Shown in pieces: positions 15,315 to 24,118 of a stretch of DNA of 53,420 bases. The stretch is from contig JACKIE010000017.1 of the NCBI GenBank assembly GCA_020638635.1, forward strand, positions 1-53,420. The letters are read 5' to 3'. Within the stretch, counting starts at the first letter, position 1; every line of letters begins with the position of its first letter. The notes beneath the pieces were generated by a model. The model saw only the letters and a list, made by a program, of their open reading frames with translations, had not been told where the DNA came from and did no database searches. The position numbers were made by a program, and so were the translations under genes. This stretch comes from Planctomycetota bacterium. Its GTDB lineage: Bacteria; Planctomycetota; UBA8742; UBA2392.

Positions 15315-16906
15315 CCCGCCGTCTTCCCCTCATCGCGGCGGTGCTGGCGTTGCTGCTGTCCGCCTGCGGCGGCGGCAACGCTGCCCCGCCGGCCCCCGCG
15401 CCGTCGCAACGGCAATCGCGCCTGGTAAGTTTCGATTCCGCCGGCCTGGCTCAAGGGCTCGCAATTCCCGACTTCACCCGATACTGGACGTTGGCTGAGC
15501 AACGAAACGGCAACGTGTTTCCAGTTAAGGCCAGGACGGACGACCCCGAAGTGATGTGCCTCAGGTTGGACAAGGTCGGTAAATTCGGGACCAGGGCCGG
15601 CACAGGTTTCCAGGAAGCCAGCCTGACTTCGATCAGCGCTGCTCTGGAAACGCTGTCGCGCGCGCACTGGAACGACGACATCCAGGCCAGCTCCGCGGCT
15701 GTGTTGCTGTTTGCAGACGGCGGTGCGCCTTGGGTTGCGCTGTTGCAGCTGTGTCGGGAACTGGTGGACCTGCGCGTGCGGAATCTGTGGCTTGTGACAT
15801 CTGACCAGCGCGACGAAGTTCTGCGCCTGCTGCCCCTGCTGGTAGACACGTCGCAGGTGTTCAAAGAGTGGTACACCCTTGAGCCGGAAGAAGCAGCGCC
15901 CACAGTGCATTTCGCGAGGGGACCCCAAGGGGTCGATTTCGGCTGGTTTGATGGCAAGGGCGAACGGTTCAGCGGCGGCAGCGACTGGAGGGCCGCGCTG
16001 GAGCAGGAGTTGACGAAGTTCGCCAAGCGCGCGCAACGAGTGCAGTTTCACCTGCCTGACGAAAGCACCATGGCGGAATTTGCGGCTGACGCCAACCTGC
16101 TGGCGCCACTGGGCTACGCCGCAATCGAGCCGTTCTGGCCTGCGCTCGACCGACCCGAAAGCAGCGCGCCCACGGAGCCGCGTCGCGAACTGGCCGTGTT
16201 CAAGGACACTCTTGAGTTGACCTCGAACTTGAATGTTCCGACCTTGTCCGACTACTGGCGCGCCTCAGCCGCGGACCATGGCCTCGCGGCCGCGGGCGCC
16301 GTGGACGAGACCGCGCCGCTGCTTGCGGTGAGGGTGACGGCGGACGGCGGCTTTGCGTCCCGTACGCGCGACGCGCCGACGTGGTCGCAGCACGCCGACG
16401 ACCTGGGCCTGCTGGAAGCCCTGCAGCGCAACGCCGGCGAAATCGACTTCGATACCGGGCTGAGCGAGCTGCAGATCCTGCTGTGCATGGATCGCGCGGC
16501 CGCATGGGAAACGTTCCTTGGTGTGCTGGAGATACTGAAATCCGTGCGCTGCCACCGGCTGCTCGTGGTAACCAACGACGTGGTGGGGCCGACCCTTCGA
16601 TTGCTCAATCTGAACCTGCCGTTGGATGCGCTCGACCCGGGGATGAACGTCGCAGCCGTGCGGATCGAACGGACCGGCCCCGTGGCCGACGGCCTGTACA
16701 AGGCCACCATGACGCTCGACAAAACCGAGCGGCAGGCGAGCGGCGTGAACTACCCGTCAAGCCTCGCGCACTGGGTGACCGAGCGGAAAGCCGAGCCGGA
16801 CGTGCTGTTGCTGCAACTGCCGCGCGACGAACCCTTCGAGACGCTGTTCACCGTGCTGAATTCGCTTGCCTGGCTGGGCATGCACGGCATTCGCTTCGGG
16901 GGCTGA
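15311..16906 (+). CDS. Lipoprotein with two tandem ExbD/TolR-like units
   Basis: The GTG at 15311 overlaps the DUF1844 stop and gives a 531-residue lipoprotein (lipobox L-S-A-C, Cys19). The mature chain contains two related units, each with a [N]PD/LSDYW entry, a middle region ending in an ILL/VLLFAD or ILLCMD strand, and a helix-strand LVDLRVRNLWLVT or ILKSVRCHRLLVVT. That strand-helix-strand resembles the periplasmic part of ExbD/TolR, here without a membrane helix and duplicated. Function is unknown; scaffold or force-transducing roles are only guesses. Confidence 0.6.
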   Translation: MTRRLPLIAAVLALLLSACGGGNAAPPAPAPSQRQSRLVSFDSAGLAQGLAIPDFTRYWTLAEQRNGNVFPVKARTDDPEVMCLRLDKVGKFGTRAGTGFQEASLTSISAALETLSRAHWNDDIQASSAAVLLFADGGAPWVALLQLCRELVDLRVRNLWLVTSDQRDEVLRLLPLLVDTSQVFKEWYTLEPEEAAPTVHFARGPQGVDFGWFDGKGERFSGGSDWRAALEQELTKFAKRAQRVQFHLPDESTMAEFAADANLLAPLGYAAIEPFWPALDRPESSAPTEPRRELAVFKDTLELTSNLNVPTLSDYWRASAADHGLAAAGAVDETAPLLAVRVTADGGFASRTRDAPTWSQHADDLGLLEALQRNAGEIDFDTGLSELQILLCMDRAAAWETFLGVLEILKSVRCHRLLVVTNDVVGPTLRLLNLNLPLDALDPGMNVAAVRIERTGPVADGLYKATMTLDKTERQASGVNYPSSLAHWVTERKAEPDVLLLQLPRDEPFETLFTVLNSLAWLGMHGIRFGG

Positions 16907-16954
16907 CTTCCGCAATCCACCTGCTAAATTGCCTGCACACGCGGAGGTTCCACA

Positions 16955-17800
16955 GTGAAGATCGCTTTCCATGGGCAGCGCGGATCGTACTCCGAAGCTG
17001 CGGCCGCCTGGATGTACGCCGACCAGGACATTGCCACCGTGCCCTGCGACACGGTGCAACAGGTTTTCGACGCGCTGGCCGATGAACAGTGCCAGTACGG
17101 TGTCGTGCGCGTTGAGAACTCGGAGTCGGGGACCAACTTCAACATCCTTGACCTGCTCCGGGCTACACGGGTGTATTTCTCGCGCGAAATCCGTTTCCAT
17201 GAGCGTTACAACCTGGCCGGCCAGAAGAACGCCGGAAAGGGCAGCGTGAAGCGAATCTACGCCCACCCCGCCATCCTGAATCTGTGCAGCACGTTTCTCG
17301 CACGCCAGAAGAACATCGAACTGGTCGCGCGCTTTGATGGCGCGGAGAGCCTGGCTGCCCTGGTACAGCGCGGCGACAAGATCGAGGCTACCGTCTGCGG
17401 CGACTTCGCTGCCAGCATCTTCGGGCTGAAGGTGATCGAGCCTTCGATCGAAAACTCGGTCACCGGCGTAACCCGCTTCGTGTCGCTGACCAAGTCAAAG
17501 CATTTGCCCCCTGAAGACGCCGCCGACGTTCACACCAGCGTGATGTTCGAACTCAAGCACCAGCCCGGCGCGCTGATGAACGCCCTGGCCGCCTTCCGCC
17601 AGAACGAAATCAACCTGACACAGGTGTTCGCCCGCCCCAACCGCACCAACAAGTGGGACTACACCGTATTCGTTGAGTTCCCCGGCCGGTTCGACCAGGA
17701 GAACATCCGCACCGCCCTGGCCGAGTTGCGCCAGCACACTACTTACCTGCAGTTGATCGGAAGCCACGACAGCGTTGAGCCGCGAATCCAGACGACCTGA
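16955..17800 (+). CDS. pheA: Prephenate dehydratase PheA
   Basis: It converts prephenate to phenylpyruvate for phenylalanine. The catalytic N-terminal part opens with IAFHGQRGSYSEAAA and contains the conserved T-R-F triad (GVTRFVSL). A C-terminal ACT domain (~residues 190-281) starts VMFELKHQPGALMNALAAF. The usual ESRP phenylalanine-binding motif of the ACT domain reads ARPN here, so feedback control may differ. The GTG start has GGAGG upstream. There is no fused chorismate mutase. It is 8 bp upstream of an aminotransferase gene that could supply the next step. Confidence 0.94.
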   Translation: MKIAFHGQRGSYSEAAAAWMYADQDIATVPCDTVQQVFDALADEQCQYGVVRVENSESGTNFNILDLLRATRVYFSREIRFHERYNLAGQKNAGKGSVKRIYAHPAILNLCSTFLARQKNIELVARFDGAESLAALVQRGDKIEATVCGDFAASIFGLKVIEPSIENSVTGVTRFVSLTKSKHLPPEDAADVHTSVMFELKHQPGALMNALAAFRQNEINLTQVFARPNRTNKWDYTVFVEFPGRFDQENIRTALAELRQHTTYLQLIGSHDSVEPRIQTT

Positions 17801-17808
17801 GAACGAAG

Positions 17809-19011
<1,203 letters not shown>

Positions 19012-19106
19012 GTTGTGGAAAGAAATTGGAAAGCGTTGATAACCGCAGAAGTGGCAAGCACGTAGGCACTAGGACCGAATTGTAAAGACTCTGTCAGTAA
19101 TCTTCT

Positions 19107-19135
19107 TTGACTCGATGAAGCCAAGGCGGTAGTCC
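19107..19135 (+). promoter_or_regulatory. Possible promoter of the small gene at 19161
   Basis: TTGACT (19107-19112), a 17-bp spacer and TAGTCC (19130-19135) lie in a locally AT-richer gap. A similar TTGACT-N16-TAGTCT pair occurs at 52579-52606. The -10 is poor against consensus. Confidence 0.28.
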
Positions 19136-19160
19136 TTAACCATCCAAGCGGGAGAGCGCC

Positions 19161-19370
19161 GTGAACGCCGAAACCCTGGTGAAGTTCTGCGCCATTCGCG
19201 AACTCGATTACATCGAGCAGGGCATGAGCCACGGCGTGAAAGGTGCCTGGTTCCAGACCCGCAAGCGCGAACGCCGCTTCTTCAGCGAAGACGAACTGCG
19301 CGAGTTCAATGAAAAGGTCAAGAGCGACTCCAACCGCCACGCCCGCGTCAACCCAAGCTTCACAAGCTGA
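19161..19370 (+). CDS. Small charged protein of unknown function
   Basis: A GTG with GGGAG upstream opens this 69-residue protein (MNAETLVKFCAIRELDYIEQGMSHGVKGAWFQTRK...). It is strongly charged, has a FFSEDELREFNEKV helix and no membrane segment. It is followed after 11 bp by a strong terminator, so it is probably a single-gene unit with its own promoter. No family is recognised. Confidence 0.6.
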   Translation: MNAETLVKFCAIRELDYIEQGMSHGVKGAWFQTRKRERRFFSEDELREFNEKVKSDSNRHARVNPSFTS

Positions 19371-19381
19371 TCCGGACAACC

Positions 19382-19415
19382 AAAAGCCCGCGCAAAGCGC
19401 GGGCTTTTCCTTTTA
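19382..19415 (+). terminator. Rho-independent terminator
   Basis: A 12-bp perfect stem AAAAGCCCGCGC / GCGCGGGCTTTT with AAA loop ends in a TTTTCCTTTT tract. It is the clearest intrinsic terminator in the window and closes the 19161 gene. Confidence 0.88.
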
Positions 19416-19448
19416 ACCCGAAGCATTGCCCCGCTATGCTTCGCGCCC

Positions 19449-20816
19449 ATGCCTGACTCGGTTGAAATCGCCCCGCCGCCCCTGGAAGCCGGTGAGCACA
19501 CCACGCTGGTGCCCAAGGCCACCGCCTTGCCCAAAACCCTGCCCGGCGCGGCCACTGCCTGGGTGCTGTACGACCTCGCCAACACAGTTTACGTGGCGAC
19601 GCTGACGTTCATTTTCGTGCCGTACCTGGGCAGGTTGTTCGAGACGCGCGCCACGGTGGGCATTGTTTCGAGCATCTCGATGGTCTGCGCCGGCTTGATG
19701 GTGCCGGCCTTTGCCGCCGCCGCTGACCGCACCGGGCGTTGCCGAACTTACCTGATCGTCGGCACTCTGGCCTGCATCGTGCCGATGGGCCTGTTCGGCG
19801 CTACGCGCTCGCTGATTCCGCTGATGGCGGCGTTCTTCATCGCAAACCTGGCCTACAACGCCTCGCTGGTGTTCTACAACGCCCTGCTGCCCAGCGTCGC
19901 CGCCGACCGCAACCAGGGCCTCGTCAGCGGCCTTGGCGTGGGCCTGGGCTACATCGGCACGCTGCTGACTCTGATCGTGGTGCTGCCGCTCAGCGACAGC
20001 CTGGGAGAACAGGCGACGTTCTACATCACGGCCGCGATGTTCCTGGCCTTCGCCCTGCCCAGCTTCCTGCTGGTGAAGGAGCGCCGGGTGACCTCACGCG
20101 AGCCTTTCAGCATGGGACTGGTGCGCCAGAGCTTCGGCTCGGTGCTGAAGACCTTGAAGTCGCTGCCCGCCAACCGCGCCGTGATGTGGTTCCTGCTCGG
20201 CAACTTCTTCTGCGTGGACGTGCTGAACACCGCCATCCTGTTCTTCGGCGACATGACGGAGACTACCTTCCGTGATTCCATCGCCGCCGGCGAGGCAACC
20301 ATCTTCGGCCTGCGCATCGAGTCCGGCCTGCAGTTGCTGATGATCTCAGGCATGACGCTCAACGGCCTGGCGCTGATTTTCGGCATCACGCTGGGCTTCC
20401 TGACCGACAAGCTGGGCTCATTGCGCATGCTGCGTTTCAGCGCGATCTGCCTGGTGATCGGCCTGGTGGGTGCCGCGCTGGCGGCCGGGCAGACCGTGCT
20501 GGGCTATCTGATCGGCATCTGCGGCTTCGGCGGCCTGGGCCTGAGCGGCATCTGGACCGCCGGCCGTAAACTGCTGATCGAGCTGAGCCCGCGCGAGAAG
20601 GTGGGGGAGTACTTCGGCCTGTACGGCATCACCACCAAGCTGAGCGTGATCGGCAGCGCGGTGGTAGGCGTGTTGAAGGACTCGATCACCAGGCAGACAG
20701 GCAGCGAGCTGACAGGCTGGCGCATAGCCATCGGCGCACAAGCCATCCCGCTGCTGCTGGGCATCCTGTTCCTGGCCCTGGTGAAGAAACCTAAGAACCC
20801 GGACACAACGGCATGA
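19449..20816 (+). CDS. UMF1/Atg22-like MFS transporter
   Basis: The 455-residue protein has about 12 membrane segments and the family's entry motif (TAWVLYDLANTVYVATLTFIFVPYLG). An inter-segment D-R-T-G-R loop between helices 2 and 3 resembles the MFS signature. Relatives include the vacuolar amino-acid effluxer Atg22 and bacterial UMF1 proteins; the substrate is unknown. The stop overlaps the start of the BrnT-type toxin gene (ATGA). Confidence 0.85.
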   Translation: MPDSVEIAPPPLEAGEHTTLVPKATALPKTLPGAATAWVLYDLANTVYVATLTFIFVPYLGRLFETRATVGIVSSISMVCAGLMVPAFAAAADRTGRCRTYLIVGTLACIVPMGLFGATRSLIPLMAAFFIANLAYNASLVFYNALLPSVAADRNQGLVSGLGVGLGYIGTLLTLIVVLPLSDSLGEQATFYITAAMFLAFALPSFLLVKERRVTSREPFSMGLVRQSFGSVLKTLKSLPANRAVMWFLLGNFFCVDVLNTAILFFGDMTETTFRDSIAAGEATIFGLRIESGLQLLMISGMTLNGLALIFGITLGFLTDKLGSLRMLRFSAICLVIGLVGAALAAGQTVLGYLIGICGFGGLGLSGIWTAGRKLLIELSPREKVGEYFGLYGITTKLSVIGSAVVGVLKDSITRQTGSELTGWRIAIGAQAIPLLLGILFLALVKKPKNPDTTA

Positions 20817-21118
20817 AGAAGTGGCCTCCAGGATTCATATGGGACCCACGCAAGGCACAGTCCAACCTGCGCAAGCATCGAGTGAGTTTCCTGGAAGCGT
20901 CGGAAGTGTTCCGTGATCGTTTCGGCCGTTTACGACCCGATCCCGATCACGAAGACCGCTGGATCATCGTGGGAAGTTCCAATCGCGACCGCCTGCTTAC
21001 CGTGGTGTTTCAAGAACTGGACGATACAATCAGGTTGATTTCAGCAAGGCGCGCGACAAGGCGCGAAACGAATGCCTACCAAGAAGCAATCCAGGAAACC
21101 GGCCAAGCGGACGAATGA
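20813..21118 (+). CDS. brnT: BrnT-family toxin
   Basis: BrnT toxins are small RelE-fold ribonucleases paired with BrnA-type antitoxins. The 101-residue protein shows the family's run: FIWDPRKAQSNLRKHRVSFLEASEVF, then D-P-D-H-E-D-R-W, and IRLISARRATRRETNAY near the end. The start overlaps the MFS stop and the end overlaps the antitoxin gene by 47 bp. Such coupling to a transporter gene is unusual, since these modules usually carry their own promoter. Confidence 0.88.
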   Translation: MKKWPPGFIWDPRKAQSNLRKHRVSFLEASEVFRDRFGRLRPDPDHEDRWIIVGSSNRDRLLTVVFQELDDTIRLISARRATRRETNAYQEAIQETGQADE

Positions 21119-21311
21119 CGACATCCGTCCCGAATACGACTTCTCGCAAGCTGTCCCCAACAAGTATGCAGAAAAGTTCCGCGAAGGGGTGCATTACGTA
21201 CCCATCGAGCCGGAACTTGTTGAGTTCTTCGGCAGTGCGGAGTCCATCAACGACGCCTTGCGCGCCTTGGCGGGCATGCTGAAGTCCACCTCGCGCAAAA
21301 AACGCGCCTGA
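21072..21311 (+). CDS. BrnA-type antitoxin
   Basis: The 79-residue protein has a Lys-rich start and the DDIRPEYDFSQAVPNKYAEKF segment common in antitoxins of BrnT toxins, then V-x-x-EPELVEFFGSAESINDALRAL, which fits the ribbon-helix-helix half of the fold. It starts inside the toxin gene in another frame, so translation is coupled. In most pairs the toxin gene comes first, as here. Confidence 0.8.
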   Translation: MPTKKQSRKPAKRTNDDIRPEYDFSQAVPNKYAEKFREGVHYVPIEPELVEFFGSAESINDALRALAGMLKSTSRKKRA

Positions 21312-21388
21312 GACACTTCCCAACGATTTGCTGACAGGTTGCGGCCGGCGCTTGTGCGCCTACACTGCGCGCTTCACAGGAGATTTCC

Positions 21389-22321
21389 ATGCGCGCGACA
21401 CGTGATGCCTTCGGTAACGCCCTGCTCGAGCTCGGCCGTGAGAACCCCAACGTAGTGGCCCTGACGGCCGACCTCGGCGGCTCGGTCAAAACCGGCGCGT
21501 TCGCCAAGGAGTTCCCCGACCGCTTCTTCCAGATGGGTGTGGCCGAGGCCAACATGGTGGACGTCGCCGCGGGCATGAGCACCGCCGGCAAGATCCCCTT
21601 CGCCACCACCTTCGCCATCTTCGGCACCGGCCGCGCCTGGGAAAGCGTGCGCAACACCATCGGCTACCCAGCGCTGAACGTGAAGATCGCCTGCACCCAC
21701 AGCGGCATGGGCGTGGGAGAAGACGGCGCCAGCCACCAGTCGCTGGAGGACATCGCGCTGATGCGCGTGATCCCCAACCTCACCGTCTGCGTCGCGGCCG
21801 ACTACGCCTCAGCCTACGGGCTGACCAAGCTGGTAGCCGCGCACAAAGGCCCGGTGTACCTGCGCCTGGGGCGCCCCAAGGTGCGCGACGTGTACCAGGA
21901 CGGCGAGAAGTTCGAGATCGGCAAGGCCAAGCTGCTGCGCGAGGGCAAAGACGTCGCCATCATCGCCTGCGGCCCGCAGGTGGGCTTCGCGCTGGAGGCC
22001 GCCGACGAGCTGGCCAATCAGGGCATCCACGCGGCCGTGGCCGACTTCCACACCATCAAGCCCCTTGACGTGTCAATGCTGACCAGGCTGGCGGAAAGCT
22101 GCGGCGCGATCGTCACGGCCGAGGACCACAATGTGCTCGGCGGCCTCGGCGGCGCGGTGGCCGAGGCGCTCGCCCGCACTCGCCCCACACCGGTGCGTTT
22201 CGTAGGCGCCCAGGATACGTTCGGCGAGTCAGGCGACCCCGACAGCCTATGGCGCAAGTACAAGATGGACGCCCCAGCAATTGCCGAAGCCGCCAAGCAA
22301 GCCATCACGGCCAAGCAGTAG
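21389..22321 (+). CDS. Transketolase, C-terminal half (split enzyme)
   Basis: The 310-residue protein has only the pyrimidine-binding and C-terminal domains of transketolase. MRATRDAFGNALLELGRENPNVVALTADLGGS starts the Pyr domain, VAEANMVDVAAGMSTAGKIPF carries the cofactor Glu, and GMGVGEDGASHQSLEDIALMRVIPN follows. Split transketolases need a separate N-terminal subunit binding the TPP diphosphate; none is adjacent here. GGAG precedes the ATG. PLDVSM codons (22065-22076) form a TTGAC-NN-GTCAA palindrome. Confidence 0.9.
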   Translation: MRATRDAFGNALLELGRENPNVVALTADLGGSVKTGAFAKEFPDRFFQMGVAEANMVDVAAGMSTAGKIPFATTFAIFGTGRAWESVRNTIGYPALNVKIACTHSGMGVGEDGASHQSLEDIALMRVIPNLTVCVAADYASAYGLTKLVAAHKGPVYLRLGRPKVRDVYQDGEKFEIGKAKLLREGKDVAIIACGPQVGFALEAADELANQGIHAAVADFHTIKPLDVSMLTRLAESCGAIVTAEDHNVLGGLGGAVAEALARTRPTPVRFVGAQDTFGESGDPDSLWRKYKMDAPAIAEAAKQAITAKQ

Positions 22322-22346
22322 CAATCTTGTTTGCGGTCCTGGGTGG

Positions 22347-22388
22347 CGCGGACATTCCTGTCCGCGGTCGCGGCGCCTGCGCCGCGAC
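22347..22388. terminator. Two adjacent hairpins between convergent genes
   Basis: CGCGGACA-TTCC-TGTCCGCG (22347-22366) is followed directly by GTCGCGGCGC-CT-GCGCCGCGAC (22367-22388). The pair lies between the stops of the transketolase and gpsA genes. No T-tract is present; the first resembles a dispersed repeat, as GGAACGGGAATGTCCGTTCC near 30120 has the same GGAATGTCC core. Confidence 0.5.
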
Positions 22389-22400
22389 GATTGTGTGCCA

Positions 22401-23384
22401 TCACTCGGCCTTCAACGCCCGCGTCATCAGGCGGGTTACGGCCTCTCTGGGGTCCGCGCCGTCGTAGATCACGTTGCAGACTTCTTCGCAGATGGGCATT
22501 TCCACGCCGTGCTGCTGGGCGAGCTCGCGCAGGGCCCTCGCCGTGTTGTAGCCCTCCACCACCATCTGCATGGAGGCCAAGATCGCCTCGGGCTTTTCGC
22601 CTTCGCCGATGCGGCGGCCGAAGCGAAGATTGCGCCCGTGGGGCGAGGTGCAGGTGGTGATCAAATCACCGATGCCGCTCAGGCCGCTGAAGGTACGCTC
22701 CTCGGCGCCGATCGCGTGGCCGAGCCTGGCAATCTCCGCCAGGCCGCGCGCCAGCAGGGCCGCCTTGGCGTTGTCGCCGAGCTTCAGCCCATCCAGGATG
22801 CCGGCCGCGATTGCCACAACGTTCTTGGCGGCGCCAGAAAGTTCCACGCCCTTGAGGTCGGTGCTGTAGTAGACGCGGAAAGTCGGCGTGCTGACCAGCT
22901 CGGCCAGCGCCTGGGCGCGGCTTTCGTCGCCGGCGCTGACCACCACGGTGGGCAGGCCGCGGGCTACTTCCTCGGCGTGACTGGGACCGGACAGGCACAG
23001 CAGGTGCCTGGCACCCGTGGTCTCGGCCAGGATCTGGGTGGGGAATTTAACAGTCTCCTGCTCGATGCCCTTGCTGAGGCTTACCAGCGGCAACTCAGCC
23101 GGGTAGTTCGCGCCCAGGCTCATGAACTCGGAGCGGATGAAGCGCGTGGGCACGGCGCACACGCACCAGTCGAAGCGCTCCAGGCCGTCGAAGTCGTTGC
23201 TGGCTTCCAGCCCGGCCGGGAACGGCATGCCCGGCAGAAAGATGCGGTTGACGCGGGTTTCGGCCATTTCGCGCGCGTAATCCGCCAGGCGCTCGTACAG
23301 CGTGACGCGGTGGCCCGCGCCTGCCAGCAGCATGCCGAAGGCGGTGCCCCAGCTGCCCGCGCCCACAATCAGGACTTCAGCCAT
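22401..23384 (-). CDS. gpsA: NAD(P)-dependent glycerol-3-phosphate dehydrogenase GpsA
   Basis: It reduces dihydroxyacetone phosphate to sn-glycerol-3-phosphate for phospholipids. The Rossmann motif VLIVGAGSWGTAFG opens the protein. LSGPSHAEEVARGLPT, the catalytic Lys in ELSGAAKNVVAIAAG, and FSGLSGIGDLITTCTSPHGRN are all present. Length (327 aa) is normal. The start overlaps the end of plsY by 8 bp, so the two consecutive steps of lysophosphatidate synthesis are translationally coupled. Confidence 0.97.
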   Translation of the reverse strand: MAEVLIVGAGSWGTAFGMLLAGAGHRVTLYERLADYAREMAETRVNRIFLPGMPFPAGLEASNDFDGLERFDWCVCAVPTRFIRSEFMSLGANYPAELPLVSLSKGIEQETVKFPTQILAETTGARHLLCLSGPSHAEEVARGLPTVVVSAGDESRAQALAELVSTPTFRVYYSTDLKGVELSGAAKNVVAIAAGILDGLKLGDNAKAALLARGLAEIARLGHAIGAEERTFSGLSGIGDLITTCTSPHGRNLRFGRRIGEGEKPEAILASMQMVVEGYNTARALRELAQQHGVEMPICEEVCNVIYDGADPREAVTRLMTRALKAE

Positions 23385-24042
23385 TCGTCACCTCGGGCTT
23401 CTTGCGGCCGATACGCGGCTCAGTGCCGCTCATGATTCTACGGATATTCGCGCGATGTTTGACCACCACGAACAGGCTGACCAGCACCAGGAAAATGAAG
23501 CGGTTGTTGTAGGGGTCGGTGAAGGTCGTACCGCCCAGCCAGGCATAGTAGAAGACCGGAACGCTCAAGGCCGCCACTATGCTGGAAACGCTGACCATGC
23601 GCGTCGCCAGCAGCACCAGGCCAAACACACCCAGCGCGCACAAGGCGGGCAGGGGCGCATGGATGTCCGGCACCACGGTCAACACCAGCACCACGCCCAG
23701 GCCCGTGGCGACACCCTTGCCGCCCTTGAACTTCAGGTAGACCGAGTACAGGTGCCCGGCCAACGCGCCGATGGCGGCAAACAAGGCGAGGTCCGTGCCG
23801 GCGCGCCCGGAGAGCCACAGGCCGGCCAGGCAGGGGCCGGCGCCCTTGAGCGCATCCAGCAGCAGCACCACCGGAAACCACTTCCAGCCGATCACCCGCG
23901 CGGCGTTGGTTGCGCCGATGTTACGGCTGCCGTGCTGGCGGATGTCCACACCCTTGATCAGCTTGCCTGCCAGCAGGCCGAACGGAACGCCGCCCACCAG
24001 GTAGGAGACAAGCAGCGTGCCGACAATCCAGACGTAGATCAT
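23377..24042 (-). CDS. plsY: Glycerol-3-phosphate acyltransferase PlsY
   Basis: PlsY moves an acyl group from acyl-phosphate to glycerol-3-phosphate at the membrane. The polytopic 221-residue protein has the key motifs YLVGGVPFG, GSRNIGATNAAR and KFKGGKGVATGLGVVL. It is upstream of and overlaps gpsA, which makes its substrate. PlsX, the source of acyl-phosphate, is not in the window. A heptad-repeat element lies just upstream. Confidence 0.95.
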   Translation of the reverse strand: MIYVWIVGTLLVSYLVGGVPFGLLAGKLIKGVDIRQHGSRNIGATNAARVIGWKWFPVVLLLDALKGAGPCLAGLWLSGRAGTDLALFAAIGALAGHLYSVYLKFKGGKGVATGLGVVLVLTVVPDIHAPLPALCALGVFGLVLLATRMVSVSSIVAALSVPVFYYAWLGGTTFTDPYNNRFIFLVLVSLFVVVKHRANIRRIMSGTEPRIGRKKPEVTNG

Positions 24043-24046
24043 GTTC

Positions 24047-24118
24047 AGAGGTTAGAGATCAGAGGTTAGAGGTCAGGGCGGTTCCCTGATCTCTGGCCTC
24101 TAGCCTCTGGTCCCTGCA
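24047..24118. repeat. Inverted pair of 7-bp tandem repeats
   Basis: The right arm reads CCCTGAT CTCTGGC CTCTAGC CTCTGGT CCCTGCA (24084-24118), five heptamers of form CYCTRNN. The left arm, read on the minus strand from 24078, is CCCTGAC CTCTAAC CTCTGAT CTCTAAC CTCTG, the same pattern. The element fills the gap between plsY and the methyltransferase gene, supplies that gene's TAA stop and encodes its last ~15 residues. A single-arm relative lies at 41692-41726. Confidence 0.65.

Noticed and set aside
24047..24118. CRISPR array
   Set aside because: Units are 7 bp with no spacers, and no cas gene is in the window.
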